From contig CAXBMQ010000010.1 in the NCBI GenBank assembly GCA_963977005.1, positions 62,001 through 126,000 on the forward strand: DNA of 64,000 nucleotides. The letters are read 5' to 3'. Position numbers and translations under genes: made by a program. Below are positions 1 to 8,783 of this stretch, piece by piece; the first letter of the stretch is position 1, and each line of letters begins with the position of its first letter. This stretch comes from CAXBCP01 sp963977005. Lineage in GTDB: Bacteria > Pseudomonadota > Alphaproteobacteria > MPNO01 > UBA830. Below the pieces are notes generated by a model. It made no database searches, was not told the origin of the DNA, and saw nothing but the letters and a program-made list of their open reading frames with translations.

Positions 1-176
1 CTCATGACGACATTTACCGCCCCCGGCGAGCTGTTCGCTTGGGTCGGACTGAAAATCCCGACCAGATCGGTCCAGACGAATTGCCCACCCCCGCTGTCGA
101 TCACTGTCGCATTCGACTGTATCGGGGCCAGAAGCAGAACCGCCCCGATTAACCGACTTCCGTATTTCAGCAGCAT
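1..176 (-). CDS. Secreted protein of unknown function, N-terminal part only
   Basis: Reads leftwards from an ATG at 174-176 and leaves the window after 58 codons. The start is supported by an AAGGTGA-type ribosome site just upstream on the minus strand. The N-terminus is a clear signal peptide: MLLKYGSR, then a hydrophobic core (LIGAVLLLAP), then a likely signal peptidase I site after QSNA. The mature part begins TVIDSGGGQFVW, is rich in small and polar residues, and matches no family I recognise. It is probably exported to the periplasm or cell surface. Function cannot be assigned from this fragment. Confidence 0.6.
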   Translation of the reverse strand, partial: MLLKYGSRLIGAVLLLAPIQSNATVIDSGGGQFVWTDLVGIFSPTQANSSPGAVNVVM

Positions 177-778
177 GGATTGGTCACCTTTCGAACAAAA
201 ATGTCATTTATGCCGAACATGCAATTGCCATGCCAAGAGCGAATATCCCGGGAAAACAATATGTTATGGGAGCTGCAGGAACGCCCGGGAAACATAACTG
301 TAAGCTCCACCGACACCTTGTATGCTGAATGCCAACGGTTCAGAAATTTTGGGATACTGTGAATTTCCTCCCGCTGCCGGGAAGCGGGCAGGCCGTCCGT
401 ACAGGATTGCGCCGGAGCGACGACGCGCGAGTTCCGGAGAAATAATTCAGCCCAAATGTTCGCATTTTGTTCTTTTTCGTGATAGCCTGACGGCACATCG
501 AAATCCCGGGTCCACCGGCCGAAACGCGCACGACACCGGCTTGCGTGAACCGGTGAGGTGGCTCCGGTAATCGGAGCGGCAAACGGACAAGGAAAACGGA
601 GCAGGAAAATGGATACATTGTCCCCGCGGGACTGCCCCGTCGCCCTCTCCCTTCGGGTGCATGGGGTTGAATTGCAGGTTTGGTCTTCCGGGATCCCGGT
701 TCTTGCACCGGGGCATGGACGTTTCCGACGCGCGCGCGATCGGGCACACTCCCGGTACAGGATGCGGAGGATAAATTC
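177..778. other. Intergenic, no gene seen (about 600 bp)
   Basis: This gap separates the divergent secreted-protein gene and the hydrolase/SnoaL fusion gene and must hold both promoters. I see no convincing gene. A weak hairpin (CCCGCT at 370-375 with AGCGGG at 383-388) lacks a T-tract and is not called a terminator. A reading frame open upstream of 779 in the fusion gene's frame is not protein-like and has no ribosome site. Confidence 0.5.
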
Positions 779-1951
779 ATGACATCGAATCCGGATTGTA
801 AACCGGTCCCGCCCGGCGGCGCGGACAAACATCCCGGCGAAAATCTGTTTGTCCCGGAATGCGGCTCGGGTCCCGGCCTGCTGTTGCTGGCGGACGGCGC
901 GGTGCCGGACGAATCCGTTCAGGCGCGTGCCCGGCTTTTCGCCGAAGAAGGCTACGTCGTCGCGGTCCTGCGCGACACACCCGGCGCGGCGGATGTCGGG
1001 GAGGCCGGTGTCAGGGAAGCCACCGCCCGGCTGACCGGCCGCGCGGAGACGACCACGGGGCCGATCTGCGTGGCCCATGGCGAGGTTGCCGGGGCGGCGC
1101 TGGACGCCGCCGATGTATTTGCCGCCCTCGTCGTTTTCGATGCGCCGGGTCCGGCGGCAAATGCGGACATGACCGCCGGCATCCCCTGCCCGGTCGTTTT
1201 CCAGTTCGGCACACGCGATGCCCCGGACGCCGCAGCGGCGGCAGAGCGTCTTGCGGGCGGGCTGAACGCCGCAAACGGCTCGCGGGTGTATGTCTGGCCG
1301 GAGGCCGCGCCCGGCTTCGCCCTGCCCGGCCATGCGGCATTCGACCGGCGCATCGACAGCCTGGCCCATACGCGCACGCTGGAGGTCATCCGCCGGGTTG
1401 TCGGGCCGTATTACGATTACGAAGCCCTGTTCGCGGAACATATCCGCCACGAATTCGAGACCCGCGATGTCGATGCCACCATGGCGACCATGATCGACGA
1501 TCCGTATGTGAACCACGTGGCGACGCTGGCGGGCGGGGTCGGCCACGACATGCTGAAGCGGTTCTACACATATCATTTCGTCGACCAGAACTCGCGCGAA
1601 CGCACGAGTACCACGGTCTCGATGACGCCGGGGCCCGACCGCGTGGTGCTCGAGCTGGTCGTGCGGTTTCGCCACGACGCGGTGCTGGACCGGTATTTTC
1701 CGGGCATCGCGCCGACCGGCAAGATGGTCGAACTTGCCACCCTGCTGGTCGTGAAGTTCCGCGGCGACAAGGTGTGCCACGAGCATATCTACTGGGACCA
1801 GGGATCGGCCCTCAAGCAGATCGGCGTGCTGGAGACGGGCGATCTGCCCATCGCCGGGCCGGAGGCCGCCCGCAAGGTGCTGGACGCGCATCTGCCGTCC
1901 AATATATTCATGCAGGATGCGTGGGCGACGTCCGACGGCAAACCGATCTGA
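779..1951 (+). CDS. Fusion: degenerate dienelactone hydrolase-like domain plus SnoaL-like domain
   Basis: The 390-residue protein starts at ATG 779, eight bases after a GGAGG at 766-770. Residues about 30-200 resemble the alpha/beta fold of dienelactone hydrolases. At the nucleophile elbow, where the family has G-x-C-x-G, this protein reads HGEVAG (100-105), so neither Cys nor Ser is present and hydrolase activity is doubtful. Residues about 215-390 look like a SnoaL/NTF2-type alpha+beta barrel, a fold used by polyketide cyclases and small isomerases. It lies 37 bp upstream of the ene-reductase gene, probably in one operon. The enzymatic role is unknown; cytoplasmic, since no signal peptide is seen. 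Confidence 0.7.
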   Translation: MTSNPDCKPVPPGGADKHPGENLFVPECGSGPGLLLLADGAVPDESVQARARLFAEEGYVVAVLRDTPGAADVGEAGVREATARLTGRAETTTGPICVAHGEVAGAALDAADVFAALVVFDAPGPAANADMTAGIPCPVVFQFGTRDAPDAAAAAERLAGGLNAANGSRVYVWPEAAPGFALPGHAAFDRRIDSLAHTRTLEVIRRVVGPYYDYEALFAEHIRHEFETRDVDATMATMIDDPYVNHVATLAGGVGHDMLKRFYTYHFVDQNSRERTSTTVSMTPGPDRVVLELVVRFRHDAVLDRYFPGIAPTGKMVELATLLVVKFRGDKVCHEHIYWDQGSALKQIGVLETGDLPIAGPEAARKVLDAHLPSNIFMQDAWATSDGKPI

Positions 1952-1988
1952 AAGCCCGCTTAACCGTTTTACCCGACTGGAACCCGAC

Positions 1989-3077
1989 ATGACCGATGCA
2001 CCGATGTTCACCCCGTTCACCCTGCGGGGCATGACCCTGAAAAACCGGCTCGTGATGTCGCCGATGTGCCAGTACTCGTGCGAGGACGGCCTCGCGAATG
2101 ACTGGCAGCTGGTGCATCTCGGCAGCCGGGCGATGGGCGGCACCGGGCTGATCATCACCGAAATGACCGACATCTCGCCGGAGGGCCGGATATCGGAGGG
2201 CTGCGCCGGGATGTACAGGCCCGAGCACGTCGCCGCGTGGAAGCGCGTCGTCGATTTCGTCCATGACCGGTCGGATGCCAAAATCGCCGTCCAGCTCGCC
2301 CATGCGGGGCGCAAGGCAAGTTGTTCGGTCGCCTGGGAAGGCGGCGGGCCGCTGCCGGCCGACCGCGCGTGGGAGATCATCGCGCCGTCCGCCATTCCGT
2401 TCTCGGCGGACAGCCAGACCCCGCGGGAAATGACCCGCGCCGATATGGACCGGCTGGTCGAGGCCTTCGCTCAGGGCGCCCGCTGGGCCGACGAAGCCGG
2501 GTTCGACATGATCGAGATTCACGGCGGCCACGGCTACCTGATCTCCAGCTTTATCTCGCCCCTGTCCAACACCCGGACCGACGAATACGGCGGCTCGCTG
2601 GAAAACCGGATGCGCTTCCCGCTCGAGGTGTTCCACGCCATCCGCGCCAACTGGCCGGACGACAAGCCGATCTCCATGCGCATTTCCGCCTATGACTGGG
2701 TCGAGGGCGGCACCGAGGTCGACGACGCGGTCGAGATCGGCCGGATGATGAAGGCGGCGGGGCTGGATATCCTCGATGTCTCGAGCGGCAACGTGACCGA
2801 CGATCCCCGTCCCCGCGTCGAGGGGCTGTTCCAGACCCCGTTCAGCGAACGCGTCCGCGCCGAAGCCGGTATCCCGACCATGACGGTGGGCAATATCGGC
2901 GGGCCCAAACAGATCAACGGGATCATCGCCGACGGCCGCGCCGATCTCTGCTGCATGGCCAAGGGACAGCTGTTCGACCCGTATTTTGCCCATCATGCGG
3001 CGCGGTCTCTGGGGGTTGAAGACCATAAATGGCCGAAACAGTATGCGGCGGCGGGATTTTTCAGGCCGGTCGACTGA
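1989..3077 (+). CDS. NADH:flavin oxidoreductase, Old Yellow Enzyme family (YqjM type)
   Basis: This is a 362-residue FMN-dependent ene-reductase of the TIM-barrel Old Yellow Enzyme family. The N-terminal MSPMCQYS contains the regulatory cysteine typical of the YqjM subgroup. HAGRK near residue 105 and IHGGHGYL near 180 are the flavin/substrate-binding motifs, followed by the family's SPLSNTRTDEYGGS segment. Such enzymes reduce activated C=C bonds with NAD(P)H; related barrels also occur in 2,4-dienoyl-CoA reductases, but this protein lacks their C-terminal FeS and FAD domains. It probably shares a transcript with the upstream fusion gene. The physiological substrate is unknown. Confidence 0.9.
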   Translation: MTDAPMFTPFTLRGMTLKNRLVMSPMCQYSCEDGLANDWQLVHLGSRAMGGTGLIITEMTDISPEGRISEGCAGMYRPEHVAAWKRVVDFVHDRSDAKIAVQLAHAGRKASCSVAWEGGGPLPADRAWEIIAPSAIPFSADSQTPREMTRADMDRLVEAFAQGARWADEAGFDMIEIHGGHGYLISSFISPLSNTRTDEYGGSLENRMRFPLEVFHAIRANWPDDKPISMRISAYDWVEGGTEVDDAVEIGRMMKAAGLDILDVSSGNVTDDPRPRVEGLFQTPFSERVRAEAGIPTMTVGNIGGPKQINGIIADGRADLCCMAKGQLFDPYFAHHAARSLGVEDHKWPKQYAAAGFFRPVD

Positions 3078-3511
3078 TTTGGTCGCCGGGCGGGGCGTTT
3101 GCCGGCCCGAAACGGCAAAAAAATACGCGCCCCGGCGCATAGGTGGGTCAGAACGCCGGGACGCGATTTTGTCAGCGCGGTTTGGGTAGAACCGCCGCGG
3201 CGTGGGTATACCGCAGCACCCTTTCTAGCCGCTTGAAGACGAATCGCAACCGATCGACGGAGGACTCGACTATGCCGTCCAGCCGCTCTCACCGGAACCG
3301 CCGTCAACCGGCGCGGTGCCGTCGCGCAGCGTCGAAGGTGGCTGAACGGACCGCCCTGCCGCACCGGCGGCAGGCAGGACTAAGCGGTTCCGGCGACTTC
3401 TGCTATGCTATTCGACGTCCCCGTTCATTCCCCCGGGAGCACGTCATGGGAATATACAAATGCGCCGGGACCGCCTAAGCACCTTCGCCCAACGTCTCCG
3501 GTCAGGATCTC
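3078..3511. other. Intergenic, no gene seen (about 430 bp)
   Basis: No reading frame here looks like a real gene. A hairpin at 3098-3119 (TTTGCCG / CGGCAAA, 8-base loop) follows the ene-reductase stop by about 20 bases. Its run of A on the right arm would suit a terminator read on the minus strand rather than the plus strand, so it is not called. The promoter of the CorC/HlyC gene is presumably in the right half. Confidence 0.4.
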
Positions 3512-4816
3512 ATGGAAAATCTCGCTGAAAACCTTGTCGTTATCGTGCTGCTGCTGGCAGCCAACGCCTTTTTCGTGGCCGCCGAATTCGCCCTGGTGAA
3601 GGCAAGCGGGTTCCGCATCGAAAGCCTGGTGACGGAAGGCAAGTTCGGCGCCGCGATGACGGCGAAGATCCACGGCAACCTGGAGGCGTTTCTCGCCGCC
3701 TGTCAGCTCGGCATCACGATGGCGTCGCTCGGTCTCGGCTGGGTCGGCGAACCGACGGTCGCCGCGCTGCTCAAACCGGCGCTCGAACCCTTTGGCATTA
3801 CGGGGCACCTGCTGCACACGATCTCGTTTCTCGTCGGCTTCATTGTCTTCTCGTCGCTCCATATCGTCATCGGCGAGCAGGTGCCGAAGACCTATGCCAT
3901 CCGCAAGCCCGAACCGGTATCGCTTTTATGCGCCTATCCGCTCTACGGATTCTTTATCCTGCTGTTTCCGTTGAACTGGCTGCTGAACAAGGCGTCGGGG
4001 GGAATCCTGCGCCTGATGGGCATCGCCGAAGCGGGACACGGGGAAGTCCTGACCGGTCAGGAAATCCGTTCGCTTGTGGCCACCTCGGCCGAACATGGCG
4101 AAGTGACGATCGAACACGCCGATCTCATTCACAATATTTTCGCCTTCGACGAACGGCACGTCGAACGGGTCATGATCTCACGCCTCGAATGCAACGTCCT
4201 GCGGCTCGACGCGACCGCCGCGGAGAACATAGAGGCCATCCGCTCGACGCGGCATTCGCGCTTTCCGGTCATGGATGGCGGGTTCGACAACATCGTCGGT
4301 ATCGTGCTCGCCAAGGACCTGTTCGATGCCATGCTGTCCGGAAACGAAAACCCGTGGTCGGATCTGAAATCCTTCTGCCGCAAACCGCTCGTCGTGCCGG
4401 AGACGTTTCGCGTCGGCAACCTGTTCGAGATGATGCGGGCCGAACACGCGCATATGGCGCTGGTCATCGACGAATACGGCGCTTTCGTGGGGCTGGTGAC
4501 GCTCGAGGATCTGATCGAGGAAATCGTCGGCGAGATTGCCGACGAGACAGATTCCGACGAGCAGGAATTCGGCATCGTCGAACAGGACGGCCACTGGCTT
4601 GCCGACGGATTGATGACGTTTTCGGATATCGAGCGGGTCACCGGGTTTCACGTCGACGAAAGTCTCGAAGCGAACACGCTTTCCGGCCTGTTCATGGTGC
4701 GTCTCGGCCGGATACCGGAGGTCGGGGACAAGGTCACGGAAGGGAATTTCCGCTTTACCGTCGAAAGCCTCAAGGATTTCCGGGTCGCAACGGTGAGGAT
4801 CGACAGCGACGCCTGA
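3512..4816 (+). CDS. CorC/HlyC (TlyC)-type membrane protein, DUF21-CBS
   Basis: The 434-residue inner-membrane protein has a DUF21/CNNM transmembrane domain (about residues 1-195, with several hydrophobic helices starting at LVVIVLLLAANAFFVAAEF). A CBS-domain pair follows (about 205-335, including SRFPVMDG and ALVIDEYG), then a C-terminal CorC_HlyC domain (about 345-430). The family is often annotated as hemolysin, but the better-supported role is magnesium/cobalt homeostasis, with CBS domains sensing nucleotides. Length is normal. It precedes a J-domain gene by 29 bp and may be cotranscribed with it. Confidence 0.9.
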   Translation: MENLAENLVVIVLLLAANAFFVAAEFALVKASGFRIESLVTEGKFGAAMTAKIHGNLEAFLAACQLGITMASLGLGWVGEPTVAALLKPALEPFGITGHLLHTISFLVGFIVFSSLHIVIGEQVPKTYAIRKPEPVSLLCAYPLYGFFILLFPLNWLLNKASGGILRLMGIAEAGHGEVLTGQEIRSLVATSAEHGEVTIEHADLIHNIFAFDERHVERVMISRLECNVLRLDATAAENIEAIRSTRHSRFPVMDGGFDNIVGIVLAKDLFDAMLSGNENPWSDLKSFCRKPLVVPETFRVGNLFEMMRAEHAHMALVIDEYGAFVGLVTLEDLIEEIVGEIADETDSDEQEFGIVEQDGHWLADGLMTFSDIERVTGFHVDESLEANTLSGLFMVRLGRIPEVGDKVTEGNFRFTVESLKDFRVATVRIDSDA

Positions 4817-4845
4817 CCTGATTCATATCCCTGCGAGTTGACCGG

Positions 4846-5484
4846 ATGCGCGAACCCCGCAACACTGGCGGCATGACACCTTACGAGCTGCTCGGCGTCG
4901 AACGCGGCGCCGATATCGAAGACATCAAGCGGGCCTATCGCGCGCTCGCCAAGGAACTGCATCCGGACGTGAATGCCGGCGACGAAGACGCGGCCGACCG
5001 CTTCAAAACCATCACGGCCGCCTACAATCTTCTCGCCGACCGGCGCAAACGGGCGGAATTCGACCGGAACAGCCCCGCCACCGGCGATGAGGGCGGCCTG
5101 CAGCCCTGGCAAAAGGGCGGTGCCTGGTTCGATTTCGAAATCGACGAGAGCACCGGCGAACGCACGGTGGACCTGTTCGGCGATGTCGCCGGCACGCGGC
5201 TTGGCCGGGTAAAAGGCGCCGCGGCGACGTCGCTCTGGATGAAGGGCGAGGACATCGCCGAAACCCTGAAGATCGTGCAGTCCGAAGCCGATGAAGGGGT
5301 CTGCAAGCTGATCACCACCATGACCGGCATCACGGTCGCCGTGGACATTCCCGAGGCAACCGCGGACGGCGATATCGTCACCCTGCGCGGCTTCGGCATA
5401 GAAGGCTTCGGCGGCGGCCCGCCCGGCGACCTGAACGTTATCGTCAGTATCGTGCCCGACCCGGCTATCGGCGCAGAAAAATAG
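4846..5484 (+). CDS. J-domain protein (DnaJ-like co-chaperone)
   Basis: The N-terminal J domain (about residues 11-75) has the diagnostic HPD tripeptide at 39-41, which stimulates the Hsp70 (DnaK) ATPase. There is no Gly/Phe-rich region or zinc finger, so this is not DnaJ itself. The remaining 130 residues include a region resembling the substrate-binding beta domain of CbpA/DnaJ, with a final glycine-rich FGGGPPGDLNV segment. Start choice is uncertain: ATG 4846 gives 212 residues, ATG 4873 gives 203 and places the J domain at the terminus. The gene converges with the PilZ gene, whose stop is 1 bp away. Confidence 0.8.
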   Translation: MREPRNTGGMTPYELLGVERGADIEDIKRAYRALAKELHPDVNAGDEDAADRFKTITAAYNLLADRRKRAEFDRNSPATGDEGGLQPWQKGGAWFDFEIDESTGERTVDLFGDVAGTRLGRVKGAAATSLWMKGEDIAETLKIVQSEADEGVCKLITTMTGITVAVDIPEATADGDIVTLRGFGIEGFGGGPPGDLNVIVSIVPDPAIGAEK

Positions 5485-5485
5485 C

Positions 5486-5887
5486 CTAGGGTAACGCCTC
5501 TTCCGTCTCGAACCCGGCCGACGCCTGGTACAGCGCAAGCCGTTCGCGATAGACCCGGGCGATTTCCTTGCGTCCCTTCTCCGACATCGACGAGAACTGG
5601 CCGGCGATTTCCTGATTCTGTGGGTCTGCGCGCAGAATCCTGGCCTTGGAGTCGAAGCCGATGGGGCGCCCCTTGTGAACCACGATAAGGCGCACCCGGG
5701 CGCTGTCGCCCACGCTGTACCCGCCGCGGAAGCCCAGCGCCCGGAACCCGTCTGCGCTCCAGTCCGCGATGGCATAGCTCACGTCGTCGAGCACCAGCAT
5801 CGCGCTCTTTTCGGGGATGCGGTAGAGACGTCGCCGCTCCCGCGGATCGCGTTTCTTTTGAAACAAACCCAACACGGTACAGGCCAA
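5486..5887 (-). CDS. PilZ-domain protein (first of two paralogues)
   Basis: The protein of about 133 residues consists mainly of one PilZ domain, the cyclic-di-GMP receptor fold. The N-terminal basic RRRLYR and the later DWSADG match the family's RxxxR and (D/N)xSxxG binding motifs, so nucleotide binding is plausible. The longest frame uses TTG at 5887; GTG or internal starts a few codons in are possible. The protein at 8784-9146 is a clear paralogue (shared VRLI..H.G...GF...G.I.R.DPQN pattern). No output domain is attached, so it probably acts by protein-protein contact. Confidence 0.75.
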   Translation of the reverse strand: MACTVLGLFQKKRDPRERRRLYRIPEKSAMLVLDDVSYAIADWSADGFRALGFRGGYSVGDSARVRLIVVHKGRPIGFDSKARILRADPQNQEIAGQFSSMSEKGRKEIARVYRERLALYQASAGFETEEALP

Positions 5888-5945
5888 GTTGTGGAAACCG
5901 GCCCCATTTCACGCGCGGAGTTGTAAATTATACGTTAATGGGCGC

Positions 5946-6857
5946 TTACTGTCCGAAGCCTTCCTGAGCGGCGCAAATATCGACCCCCGCGGCGCTTTCA
6001 AAAATCCGGATTATCTGCGTAATATCAACATCTTCGCCGAGTTGGTTAAGGGCGGACCTGAATACCTCCCGGGCATAATTTCCGGTCGTGAGCGGCGCCC
6101 CCATATCCTGTCCCAGCTTGGTCGCCAGCGTCAGGTCCTTATGCATCAGCGCCAGGCCGAAATCCTGGTTCAAACGGCCCGGAATGACGAATTTGGGCAG
6201 CGAGGTATCGGCGACGTAGCCGCGACCCGAACCTTTCGCAAGTATCTCGGCGAACCGCATCGGCTCGATCCCCGCCTTTGTCGCCAGGGCGAGACCTTCG
6301 AATGTCGCGATCCGGATACAGGACGAGATCATGTTATTGATCAGTTTCATCGCGTGCCCCGATCCGGTATCGCCGGCATGAAAGATATTGGGGCTGATCG
6401 CCGCGAAGGACGGTTTGACCTTCTCGAACAGCGCCTCCGGCGCCCCGACCATAATCGCAATGGTGCCCTGCTCCGCGCCGCTGACGCCCCCCGATACCGG
6501 GGCATCGATCATGTCGATGCCCTGCGCGGCGAGCCGTGCCGACATTTCCTTCGTCGCCAGCGGATCGCCGGTGGTCATATCGGCAATCAACGCCCCTGCG
6601 GGCAGCGCCTCGGCAAGACCATCGGGGCCGAAAATCACCTGATCGACCTGTACCGACGTCGGCAGACAGGTCAGAACGAGTTCCGCGCCCGATGCGCCGA
6701 CCCCGCCGGGACCGTTTGCCGCCTTCGCCCCGTCGGCGACGAGCGCGTCCACGGCCGCCTGGTTCATGTCCCAGACATGCAGCGTGTGCTCCGCCATCAG
6801 GCGGCGTACCAGCGCCGCGCCCATATTCCCAAGGCCGATAAAGCCGATATCGCTCAC
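5946..6857 (-). CDS. NAD(P)-dependent beta-hydroxyacid dehydrogenase (HIBADH family)
   Basis: The 303-residue protein begins at GTG 6857 after a GAGGAGA ribosome site. The N-terminal Rossmann motif IGFIGLGNMG (4-13) binds NAD(P). DAPVSGG near residue 125 is the substrate-binding signature and GHAMKLINN near 172 carries the catalytic lysine of the 3-hydroxyisobutyrate / tartronate semialdehyde / 6-phosphogluconate-like dehydrogenase family. The all-helical C-terminal domain is complete. The exact hydroxyacid cannot be told; 3-hydroxyisobutyrate, 2-(hydroxymethyl)glutarate and tartronate are family substrates. The metallo-hydrolase gene lies 36 bp upstream on the same strand, which suggests cotranscription. 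Confidence 0.9.
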   Translation of the reverse strand: MSDIGFIGLGNMGAALVRRLMAEHTLHVWDMNQAAVDALVADGAKAANGPGGVGASGAELVLTCLPTSVQVDQVIFGPDGLAEALPAGALIADMTTGDPLATKEMSARLAAQGIDMIDAPVSGGVSGAEQGTIAIMVGAPEALFEKVKPSFAAISPNIFHAGDTGSGHAMKLINNMISSCIRIATFEGLALATKAGIEPMRFAEILAKGSGRGYVADTSLPKFVIPGRLNQDFGLALMHKDLTLATKLGQDMGAPLTTGNYAREVFRSALNQLGEDVDITQIIRIFESAAGVDICAAQEGFGQ

Positions 6858-6893
6858 GTGTCTCTCCTCAGATAGGTCGATATGAATGCCGGA

Positions 6894-7772
6894 TCAGCCG
6901 GCGAATTTGAAAACCGGTTTGCCGTCCGGGCCGCCGCTGACGATATGGCCGCCCCCGACATCGGCAAAATGCGCCGGAAGGATCATCGTATCGGTCTCGG
7001 CGTGCTTGTCGACGAATGCCATGCGCGTCTCCCGCGACAGGTTCGGATCCTCGCAGAAAATGCTCGACCACCGGGATTCGGGCACCTGCAAAGGATGGTG
7101 CATCAGGTCGCCGCAGAAAATACCGTGATCGCCGCCCTGCTCGAGGTGCAGGCAGACGGCGCCCGGCGTATGGCCCGGCGTATGTTCGAGCCACAGGCCG
7201 GAATCGATCTCGTGATCGCCATTCACGAGGGTCGCCTGCCCCGCTTCCATGACCGGCAGGACGCTGTCGATGAACGCATCGCGCGCCCAGTCCTGGTTCC
7301 GGTGTTCCTTTTCCCAGTAATCGTATTCGATTTTATGGAACAGGTAGTTCGCATTGGGAAACGTCGGCACCCAACGGCCATCGACCAGTTGGGTATTCCA
7401 GCCGACATGATCGGTATGCAGGTGGGTGCACATCACGATATCGATCTCTTCCGGCGCGACGCCCTGTGCCCGCAGGTTGTCCATCCAGGGCCACTTCTGC
7501 CGGTGCCAGTTCGGCCGCACGGGGCGTTCCTTGTCGTTGCCCACGCACGAATCGATCAGGATCGTCAGACGTTCCGTCCGCACGACGTAGCTTCGGAACG
7601 CCATGATGATGTTGCCGGTCTGCGGATCGATGCTGTGCGGTTCAAGCCACCCGCGATGCTTGTCTACGGCCGGTCTTGTCGCATCGGGGTACATTTCAAG
7701 CGGATCGCGGTAAACGCCCTGCCATTCCAGAACCCCGCCAATGGTCACATCGCCGATCTTCAGTGTCGTCAC
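6894..7772 (-). CDS. Metallo-beta-lactamase fold hydrolase
   Basis: The 292-residue protein carries the metal-binding motif THLHTDH (HxHxDH) near residue 117 and later histidines in HTPGHTPG and CGDLMHHP that complete a dinuclear zinc site. It starts at GTG 7772 after GGGAGCG. The long insertions and the EHTPGHTPG segment resemble N-acyl-homoserine lactonase-like and quorum-quenching or lactone-hydrolysing subfamilies, but the substrate cannot be named. No signal peptide is seen, so it is probably cytoplasmic. It is transcribed with the downstream HIBADH-type dehydrogenase, consistent with a lactone/hydroxyacid step. Confidence 0.85.
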   Translation of the reverse strand: MTTLKIGDVTIGGVLEWQGVYRDPLEMYPDATRPAVDKHRGWLEPHSIDPQTGNIIMAFRSYVVRTERLTILIDSCVGNDKERPVRPNWHRQKWPWMDNLRAQGVAPEEIDIVMCTHLHTDHVGWNTQLVDGRWVPTFPNANYLFHKIEYDYWEKEHRNQDWARDAFIDSVLPVMEAGQATLVNGDHEIDSGLWLEHTPGHTPGAVCLHLEQGGDHGIFCGDLMHHPLQVPESRWSSIFCEDPNLSRETRMAFVDKHAETDTMILPAHFADVGGGHIVSGGPDGKPVFKFAG

Positions 7773-7873
7773 ACCACGCTCCCTTCGCTTTTCTTGAAAG
7801 ACAATCTAACAGATTTATCGCCGCATGAATTGCAGGTATTGTGATACCGAACACCAAGAAACCAGGGGTAACT

Positions 7874-8725
7874 ATGAAAAAAACAGTCACGCTTATCGTC
7901 GCGCTCTCCGCGGCGCCTTACCTTTCGGCCCAGGCGGAGACGTTACTGGAACGCGGCACCTACCTGATGAAGAGCGTGGTCGCCTGCGGCAATTGCCATA
8001 CGGCCAAGGGCGGCCCGATGGCGCAGCACGAACTCGCCGGCGGATTCCCGATGAAGGAAGGCCCGATCGACGCGATAACGCCAAACCTGACGCCCGACAA
8101 GGAAACCGGAATCGGGAACTGGACCGACGCTCAGCTGATGGTCGCCATCCGCGACGGCAAGCGGCCGGACGGCTCGCTCATCGGCCCGCCGATGCCATAC
8201 GATATGTACCGGGGCCTGTCCGACCGCGACACCAAGGCGATCATCGCCTATCTGCGGAACTTGAAACCGGTGAAAAACGCGACGCGCAAGTCGGTCTATA
8301 AAATGCCGCTGCCGCCCGCTTACGGACCGCCCGTCGGCTCGATACCGGACGTTCCGCGCACCGACAAGGTGGCCTACGGTGCCTACCTCGCGGGGCCCCT
8401 CGGCCATTGCATGGAATGCCACACCCCGATGACCAAACCGCCGCACCGGGATTACGAGACCAAGATGGGTGCAGGCGGGTTCAAGTTCGAAGGGCCGTGG
8501 GGCGAGAGCATTGCCGCCAATATCACGCCGCATGCGGAAACCGGGCTCGGCAAATGGACGGACGCACAGATCAAGGCGGCGATCCAACAGGGTGTCCGCC
8601 CCGATGGCACGAAACTGCGCCCGCCAATGGCGTTCGACTATTACAGGAACATCAGTGACGACGACATGGCGGCGATGATCGCCTATCTCAGGTCGCTCAA
8701 ACCGGTCGCGCATGCTGTCCGGTAA
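7874..8725 (+). CDS. Diheme cytochrome c, exported
   Basis: ATG 7874 follows AGGGG (7864-7868) and gives 283 residues with a signal peptide (MKKTVTLIVAL...SAQA). Two class I cytochrome c domains follow. Haem motifs are CGNCH (38-42) and CMECH (179-183), and each domain has a PPM-containing segment (PPMPYD near 106, PPMAFD near 249) that can supply the distal methionine. The two halves align well with each other (GIGNWTDAQ / GLGKWTDAQ). The architecture matches periplasmic electron-acceptor subunits of alcohol, aldehyde or heteroaromatic dehydrogenases; the partner enzyme is not adjacent. A strong bidirectional terminator follows. Confidence 0.9.
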   Translation: MKKTVTLIVALSAAPYLSAQAETLLERGTYLMKSVVACGNCHTAKGGPMAQHELAGGFPMKEGPIDAITPNLTPDKETGIGNWTDAQLMVAIRDGKRPDGSLIGPPMPYDMYRGLSDRDTKAIIAYLRNLKPVKNATRKSVYKMPLPPAYGPPVGSIPDVPRTDKVAYGAYLAGPLGHCMECHTPMTKPPHRDYETKMGAGGFKFEGPWGESIAANITPHAETGLGKWTDAQIKAAIQQGVRPDGTKLRPPMAFDYYRNISDDDMAAMIAYLRSLKPVAHAVR

Positions 8726-8741
8726 CTGAAAGGAAGCGAGT

Positions 8742-8772
8742 GGAAATGGCGGCCGGTCGGGCCGCCATTTCC
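8742..8772. terminator. Bidirectional hairpin terminator
   Basis: A perfect 13-bp inverted repeat (GGAAATGGCGGCC at 8742-8754 and its complement at 8760-8772, loop GGTCG) lies between the convergent cytochrome c and PilZ genes. T-rich sequence is short on both sides, but the position and stem strength fit a shared terminator. Confidence 0.75.
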
Positions 8773-8783
8773 GTTTCCGGCGT

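Noticed and set aside
370..388. Terminator hairpin in the first intergenic region
   Set aside because: Only a 6-bp stem, no T-tract, and not at the end of any gene on either strand.
167..2395. Very long minus-strand open frame (742 codons) opposite the fusion and ene-reductase genes
   Set aside because: It lies antisense to two well-supported genes and its product is Arg/Gly/His-rich without family motifs, as expected of a high-GC shadow frame.
3445..3477. 11-codon leader peptide before the CorC/HlyC gene
   Set aside because: A short ATG frame exists but has no clear ribosome site, no run of one amino acid and no attenuator-like hairpin after it.
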